NCBI GenBank assembly: GCA_945859605.1
Contig: OX243814.1
Span: 39,606,802 to 39,670,801 of the forward strand
Length of the DNA stretch: 64,000 nucleotides
From: Lumbricus rubellus
Taxonomy: Eukaryota; Annelida; Clitellata; Crassiclitellata; Lumbricidae
Reading direction: 5' to 3'
This document shows positions 25,401 through 34,400 of the stretch, in pieces. Position numbers and translations under genes: made by a program. The stretch's first letter is position 1. Each line of letters begins with the position of its first letter. The notes beneath the pieces were generated by a model. That model saw nothing but the letters and a program-made list of their open reading frames with translations. It did no database searches and was not told the origin of the DNA.

Positions 25401-28400
25401 ACATTTGTGTTCACGTAAGTCGGTTGTCCTACTCAAACGCAAATTCTTAATTACTGAAAGACAAGTTGACTTTTTCCAAAACTATTGAGGGCTTCAACTG
25501 CATCCAAAACTGCTGCAGGCCCACTTTTAACGCTCATAAACTTCTAAATCTATATAAATAAAAATGAAACTTTCCAATAGTTTGTTCCCCGTGTTCTCGA
25601 AACGTTACGCACAGATTGTTTTGAAAATTTAACAAAACCTTCCATTCCACTAGGACAGTGTTATTTGATGCTTTTTATCCGACAAAACGCAATCTTTTCC
25701 ACAAAAGTGAAGTTTGCATTCCGCTCGACCGCCATTTGCAAATTCAACAAAACCGCAGGGTTGCCAGATTTCCGAAACGTTTTGTCCCGAAATCACGTTG
25801 TGAAGTCGCCCAAAAGTCGCGAAATTTCGGAAACGCGAAATCACGTTTTAGAGTCGCCCAAAAGTCGCGAATGACCAACTTTATCGCTGTAGGGGAAGGA
25901 AGGTGTGAGGAGGAAAGAAGGAAGAAGGAGCGGGACGAAGAGGGAGGGGAGGGACCGGAGGGAGGGATGGAGAAGGCAGGGATGCAGGGAGGCAGAGGGA
26001 GGGATGGGAGTGGAATGGGACTGTGGCGGGAGAGGAAGGAGGAGAGGGTGGAGGGGGAGGTGAAGGGGAAGGGGAGAGGGTGGTGGGACGGAAACGGGGA
26101 GGGGAGGGAAGGAGAGGAGGAAGAGGGGGAGGAGGAGGGGAGGGAGAGGGGAGGGGAGGGTAGGGGAGGGGTATGGGGAGTGGGAGAGATGGTTGGACGC
26201 TCTTTTCAGCCACAGCAACGCGTGGCCGGGTACAGCTAGTTACATGTATATATATGAGGCCTAATTGTTATCAAGATTTTAGGTTCTTGCTTCTTGTTGG
26301 ACTGTAGTAGGCTAACTGGCAAAATATGCATGACTAATTTTAATTTGCAGGGGTGGAATAATTGTGAATGTAACAGGGACTCAGTTGTCATCTGTGGCTA
26401 ATCCACTCATTCAAGTTACAATCGTCGTTGAAAGAGTAATCGAAAGAAATACCACTACAGAAAAATCGGTCGAGGTAGAACACAAACTACAGATAAAATA
26501 GAGATTAAATCTTAAACCAAGGGTCAGTGTTCTTTGAGCGGTAGTAGCTCATGTCTATGAGATTGAGTGCATAAAGACTTTTCAACAAAATGTCGGAACG
26601 CTTAACAATAAAAGGTAATATTTATGGGTGAATGCTTGCGCATACATAGGCTACATTCATTCATTCCATGAACTTACATAGCGCCCACCGCCATTTCAAG
26701 AAATCTACTCTCATGCGTTCAGTCATGCCTCAGTTTGCCGAGTTATGGCAAAAGGACGAATGATTTACGAAAACTTTTTGATTGGTCAGATGTAATAGCT
26801 TAAAGGCAGCTTTGAAAAGAGGTCATTCCAAATGGACGGCCCTACAACCGAGAAAGCTCGATGCAAGACGGTGGGCGCTATATCCTGTGCAAAGAGTTGT
26901 GCAGGAGATTCTGGGACTTGAGTGGAGGACAGAGAGATCAGAAGATAAAATAAATGATCGAGGATACACCAAAAGAGGGCAGAGACCCAGATGTACCTAT
27001 ACAGGACACAACCACACAGTTTGAGCGGTAGGATAGAAATGGACGAAGCTATTCGAGAGGCTGCTCGACCAGCCAATGCTATAGGCTACATTTGTACGGG
27101 CATGCATTCATTGGCCTACAACATAAGTACCTGCATGCGTGTTTCGTGTTTTTTAATGTATTTGTTAGATTTGGCTCATCTAGTTCTAAAGTGGTTCATC
27201 TACAATTTTGTAGTTTTGAGATAATCGACTTTGAAGTTTTGGCCTAATCTAGTAGGCCTAGTTTAAATCAGAATGAAAACGTTTAGGAATGAAAGATTGA
27301 TATTATAAACTATTATGATGCATATAATCGGCATGGATAATACTGGCAGTAAATAATAGTGAACTTTGGAGAAAAAAGCATTTTTATAGCGTGGGCCAGT
27401 AATGAATTGGACAAGAATATTCGTAATTTTGACGTCACCGTGAATCAACGTCACTTGATCCGTTCATGAACTGAATGCTTTACAACCTAAAACATTGTAC
27501 CTGTGAATCAACGCGAGATGATCCATTTAGGCTAATCTCTGAATAAATGTTTCAAAACACATACAAACTCACTAAGTTTTCAATTATGGTATCTTTTAAA
27601 TATTACTATTGGAAAGCATAAACGCAAAGATATAATTGTAGGTTAACTAGGTTTATGGAACAACGTTTTAACGTTAACCAAAATGTTTGCAAGCACACGT
27701 GGGTTTGACTGTCTCCTCTACAGTTTGCACTCGACGCTGCTGCTAGATAGCTCTACCACACAAATACAGTTCTGCCATGTATACAAGTACAGCTCTACCA
27801 CACAAATACAGTTCTGCCATATATACAAGTACAGCTCTACCACACAAATAGAGTTCTGCCACACAAGTAACGCTATCCCACACAAAGAGAGCTCTGCCAC
27901 ACAAGTACAGCTCTGCCATACAAGTACAGCTCTGCCACACAGTACAGATCTGCCACACAAGTACAGCTCTGCCACACAAATAGAGCTCTGCCACACAGTA
28001 CAGCTCTGCCATACAAGTACAGCTCTGCCACACAGTACAGATCTGCCACACAGTGCAACTCTGCCACACAAGTACAGCTCTGCCACAAAGGTACAGCTCT
28101 GCCACACAAGTACAGCTCTGCCACACAGTACAGATCTGCCACACAGTGCAACTCTGCCACACAAGTACAGCTCTGCCGCAAAGGTACAGCTCTGCCACAC
28201 AAGTACAGCTCTGCCACACAGTACAGATCTGCCACACAGTGCAACTCTGTTACACAAGTACAGCTCTGCCACACAAGTACAGCTCTACCATACAAGTACA
28301 GCTCTGCCGCCAGTACAGATCTGCCACACAAGTACAGCTCTGTCACACAAGGCAGCTCTGCCACCATGTGGAAGAGCTGCACTTGTGTGGCAGAGTTGCA

Positions 28401-31400
28401 CTGTGTGGCAGATCTGTACTATGTGGCAGAGCTGTACAGTCACACAGTACAACTCTGCCACATAAGTACAGCTCTTTTACACAAGCACAGCTCTGCCACA
28501 CAAGTACAGCTCTACAATACAAGTAAGCTCCGCCACCAGTACAGATCTGCCACACAAGTACAGCTCTGTCACACAGGGCAGCTCTGACACACAAGAACAG
28601 CTCTGCCACTCAGTGCAACTCTGCCACACAAGTACAGTTCTGCCACTGTGTGGCAAAGCTGTACTTGTGTGGCAGAGCTGCACTGTGTGGAAGATCTGTA
28701 CTGTGTGGCAGAGCTGTACAGCCACACAGTACAACTCATAAGTACAGCTCTGCCACACCAGTACAGCTCTGCCACACGGTACAACTCTGCCACACAAGTA
28801 CAGCTCTGTCACACAAGTACAGCTCTACCATACAAGTACAGCTCTGCCGCCAGTACAGATCTGCCACACAAGTACAGCTCTGTCACACAAGGCAGCTCTG
28901 CCACCATGTGGAAGAGCTGCACTTGCGTGGCAGAGTTGCACTGTGTGACAGATCTGTACTATGTGGCAGAGCTGTACAGTCACACAGTACAACTCTGCCA
29001 CATAAGTACAGCTCTTTTACACAAGCACAGCTCTGCCACACAAGTACAGCTCTACAATACAAGTACAGCTCCGCCACCAGTACAGATCTGCCACACAAGT
29101 ACAGCTCTGTCACACAAGGCAGCTCTGACACACAAAAACAGCTCTGCCACTCAGTGCAACTCTGCCACACAAGTACAGTTCTGCCACTGTGTGGCAAAGC
29201 TGTACTTGTGTGGCAGAGCTGCACTGTGTGGAAGATCTGTACTGTGTGGCAGAGCTGTACAGCCACACAGTACAACTCATAAGTACAGCTCTGCCACACA
29301 AGTACAGCTCTGCCACACGGTACAACTCTGCCACACAAGTACAGCTCTGTCACACAAGTACAGCTCTACCATACAAGTACAGCTCTGCCGCCAGTACAGA
29401 TCTGCCACACAAGTACAGCTCTGTCACACAAGGCAGCTCTGCCACCATGTGGAAGAGCTGTACTTGTGTGGCAGAGCTGCACTGTGTGGAAGATATGTAC
29501 TCTGTGGCAGAGCTGTACAGCCACACAGTACAACTCATAAGTACAGCTCTGCCACACAAGTACAGCTCTGCCACACGGTACAACTCTGCCACACAAGTAC
29601 AGCTCTGTCACACAAGTACAGCTCTACCATACAAGTACAGCTCTGCCGCCAGTACAGATCTGCCACACAAGTACAGCTCTGTCACACAAGGCAGCTCTGC
29701 CACCATGTGGAAGAGCTGTACTTGTGTGGCAGAGCTGCACTGTGTGGAAGATCTGTACTGTGTGGCAGAGCTGTACAGCCACACAGTACAACTCATAAGT
29801 ACAGCTCTGCCACACAAGTACAGCTCTGCCACACGGTACAACTCTGCCACACAAGTACAGCTCTGTCACACAGTACAACTCTGCCACACAAGTACAGCTC
29901 TGTCACACAGTACAGCTCTGACACACAAGAACAGCTCTATAAGAATAATAATATGTTAAGGTGTAAGTCATATTTGCATGTTAGACATTTAGACATTATG
30001 CATCCAAAACAGCTACAGGCTAAGAATAGCTATAACTTTGTATCTGCATGGCGACAGTAACAATTCTTTACAGTTTAATAAGGTGACACAGCGAACGAAA
30101 AACAGGATAATTAAGCTTTTTAATTTATATGGTTGGACGCGGTGGTGTATCGGTAAGTTAATATTATTAGCAACTTGGCAAGATTCCGATCAAAGTTTGC
30201 GAAACATGAGAATATTACAACGCACGCAAGATTAATTTTATAAAGAATATTATTTTTTTGTTCAGCACTAATTCAATGCAAAGACCACGGTTGAAACGAC
30301 CAAAACCTTTGGTGGAAGAGTGAATCAAGTGTGAATGATCCACTATGCCTTGTCATAAAGTGTCAATGAGTTAATAAATTTAAGCGCAAAAGTGAATCAA
30401 GCCAACTTGAACCACTCTTGCACCAACTTGCAACCAAAGCGGCGAACATCAAGAATGAATTAAACAAACATGATTCACTAATGAAATTTCGTATGCGTTG
30501 ATTATTGTCAGTTCTATAACCAATATGTCGCAAATACGCCATGATAGAGTCCTTTAGCGGCTTAGCTGATATTACCATCAGAAAGAGCGCATTCGATTTA
30601 GTGGAAAAGTGGCTTAAAGTGAAAATCGCAAAAAATGGACTTGAACCACTTTAGAACCAGATGAGCCATTTGTAGTTTGTACGTTTGTCTTATTTTGTAA
30701 CAAAACCAGAAATAATTTACGGTCAGTTGATCATACCTGCTGAACAGTAGGCTATCAGAAGACAGCATAGGCCAACGTGTAACTGATGCATTTGCCTTAA
30801 AAGTTAATTTTACTAGAATACAGTGGGATCCTTATTAGGCCGGCTGGCATAAGCTTAGTGTCTAAATGTTTGTAGGATCGTCTGAATGAAGAGACCGATA
30901 ATAATTATGTTTTAATAGGCCTAATTAACAACTGTCGTAAGCTTACTAACTTTCGTATTTTTAATTCATAGCCTTGTGAAGTCGAAGCTGAAAATGGCAG
31001 TGCAATGACCTGTCGAATGCCATCAGTTAATATACCCGACGACTTCCTGCAAGCGTTAGACTCACTGTACAATAACAGAAGTAAACGTGACACGGATTCA
31101 ATGAACTACATGATAAACGCAAATCAATTCCTAATTTCGAGGCGTAAACGATTTGCAAACGCTTTGTCCTTGACTGGACCAAATGGAGTGGATCGACTTT
31201 CCATCTCTCTTGGATTCATCTTAGATGGATATACGAAATACAAAAACATCAATGATGCACTGCCAGATACTCAGATTCTAATATTTTCTCCACCAGAAAT
31301 CAACTTTACTAACGATATTCTCGAATTTGATCCAGATAAGGATGACTCGATTTCAATTAAGGTATGGGCATAATACATCTATTATGTTTTAATACAGGCT

Positions 31401-34400
31401 GCAGTTATGGCTATCAGAACTTATTCAACAATAGCAAATTGTTGCGACCATTCTACGGCTTAAAAACGCTGCAAGGAAATACATGTAGACCAACTCACAT
31501 AATATTATACATGTAGTTTATGCGTCTATGAAGCGTAGACCTACCTTGGTAGCTGAATAAACTGAACTGTTATTGCATAGTTACCTCTAGACTCTAGAGC
31601 GCAGTCACAATAATGCATCGACGACAATATCTAAAGTAACTTATTGTGAGCCAGAGTCTAAGCAATTGCATTTGTGTTTGCAAACAAATAAAGGTTGCAC
31701 CCATGTAGGGGAGGCCTAACATAAAGTCGGACATCAGGTAAAGTCGGACAAAATTTTCGCCGACCTGCCACGCAGAAGAGACTTTGATCACCAGGTGGCA
31801 GTATCATAGATTGGTTTTGCAGAGGGTCCATCTAATGATTAAAACTTCACAACCTTCAAGGGATCGTTGCCTTAATTTTAAGACGTCGATTACTATCGAC
31901 ACATGTCGGATTTGTAGCATTTTGCAAGCTGATATAATGAAATCCATCATTCACTGTTAAGGGTTTATGATAATTTTAATTGCCGAGGAGAAAGAGTTTG
32001 AATTTTTAGCACATAGATTACGGTATAATATTTGTTTTGCGTAACTTGTTTGAAGGATATTGAATTAGTGTCACGGTTGAAAGACTTGAAACTAGAGTTA
32101 TTTGCTGTCCGACTTTGCCAAATAGGTGTGTGCCAAAGTCGGACAACATTATTACACCGTGCTGTGATGTGTCCGACTTTGACAAAACTAGGTTCACGCT
32201 AATGCTTTATAGGCAAACCTAGGCTTGAATTTGGCTTGAATAAAGAGAAACATTAAAGGCCAAAGGAAACTGGTTTATGTGTAGCGTTATGCCTATAGGC
32301 CTTTATAGGCTATGGCAATGTTAATGATCCTCGTGACAATTTTAATAAAATAAGTGTGGTTCAGACGTTGACATTATGTGGTCTCTGATGAATTGTTTAC
32401 TTTTTAGGAATGTTTCAGATAGACTAATTATTAGAAAAGTTCTTATTCTTTTCGACTTTTTAATGGATCTAGATTTCATAGGTTTTTGTAGGCCTAAGTA
32501 GTCGAGTTTTATATAGGCATAGGCCTTCTCTGTTTGCCTGCTTTGCAGTTAGGTTTTCATGCTAGTCTGATGCTAGGCCCTGAAAGCGATCTTTTCAATA
32601 AATGTAGGCAAGTAGCCTACATTTATTGAAAGTGTGGGACACATACGGGCATTGACCCAGGTTGTCCTTCATACTTCCCTCCCAACATTCTCTTCAATCA
32701 GACAATGTGGTCTAGGTGCTCCAAGATATTAATGGTATTATATGGAGCGGACCTGCTGATTGGACCGGTTGAAGCTGGGCAGCATGACGCGAGACAAGAC
32801 TCAGACAGAGAGTGGCGTCGGACTCTTACGGGCATTGAGCCCAATGATATTGATGATGATGATGATGATGATGATGAAGTAGCCTATACTGACATTTTTT
32901 TGATTTTACTTAAGTTATTTTCAATGTTCAATGCTATCTTACAGTTAATTTTGGCACAGATCTTGATGAAAATCGGCCAGTTTATCGATTGTCCGACTTT
33001 AACAAAATAAGGTCGATTCAGCAAATATTGTCCAGGTTTACCAACCAAAGTGTCCAGCTTTACCCGAAAAACCGAAAACTCTAATTTCGCCAGCTCGCTG
33101 TACTTGGCACACTCCTGATCAAATTCATTGAAAATTGGCCAGATTTAACTGACTGCTTTAGTTGAATGAGATGATAAGCTACACAATAAACTTTACATCA
33201 TGCAGATGTGACGCTCCGTTACGGAGTAACCTCGGTCAGAACAAAAGGGTGTCCGACTTATATATTATGATAAGACCCTATGTCTTCTAATTCTGGAAGC
33301 ATGAGTATGAATTTCTTAACCCATGCAATTTTCGACTACGCTGCAGTGTGTTGATGATGTCAAAACTCTTTTGCATGACTCACCTTCTGAGCAGATATCT
33401 TTTGTGGGAGCGATGAGGTCTTTATTGCAAGACCTCCTCCTTTGGATGAAGGCAGACAGACTTGACATTGATCCTTCACAGACGCATTTAATCTGGTGGG
33501 AACCAAACAACAGTTTCTCCAATTGCTTTTTTTATTGTTCTCGTGCTCAATCCACTCCTCCGGTGGTGTGACTTGGGTGTCCCACTTTATAGTGCTTTGA
33601 CAAATATAATGAACACCTATGTCTCCTGACGAGCTTATTTACTACCAACTGAGATGCATTATGGTAATTAGGAGATTGATTTCCTCCAAGGTGTTTACTA
33701 GCATGATACATGCCTTTATCTCCTCACGAAATGACTATTGTAACTTCCTAACAATTGGTCATTCTCTAAGGTTCGCCTGTCATCTGTGTTTTCTGTCTTA
33801 AATGCTGCTGTTGCTAGTCTTACCACACGACCTACTGAATAGGTCTACTCAAAAATTCATGAGTCAGGACCTTCACTGGCTCCCGATCTCGGCGCGGATC
33901 AGATGATGGCTTTTTTCTATCAAGTCCCTGCAGGGCTTTGCGCCTAACCAGCTACGTGACAATATCTACGCCCTCTTCGTTCTGCTGACCGCCTTGACCA
34001 ATTATTTTGCACCTAGGTTACGAACATCATTAACCCAGCGTCGGACGTTCGCTGTTGTGGGTTGCTCACTATGGAATGACTCCCCCCGCAATTCGTAGCA
34101 GGGGTCTGGTGGGAATTATTATACTAGATTAGGTAAGATTAGATTAGTGACATGTCATTTATTGAAAAAGCATTCTTCAATTTATTTTTAAGGGTAAGCA
34201 TATGACACGTGGGTGTCGTATAGTGAACTATGTGGTGGAAATTGGCGCTGATGTCTGCGAAAACATTGACTTAACTGACAACCAGTTGAGATGCAGACCA
34301 CCGAAACAACAGCCGCAGTCGAATCAGAACAACTCGATCTACTGTGACGAACTCCTTGGCATTTACGTATGTTAAGCTCTGCAAATAGCCTATTAAATAT

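Noticed and set aside
25658..26239. 193-codon Arg/Glu/Gly protein
   Set aside because: Purine-tract composition artefact within a Helitron-like element.
27744..29943. CRISPR-like regular repeats
   Set aside because: No unique spacers, no cas genes, eukaryotic context; it is a minisatellite.
27683..30060. Cys/His/Thr-rich open frames up to 470 codons on both strands
   Set aside because: Produced by the 19-bp minisatellite, open in many frames on both strands, with no conserved domain.
32705..33010. 101-codon frame inside the TA transposon
   Set aside because: Contains a GAT repeat and no transposase motif; may be a LINE-tail scrap but not supportable.
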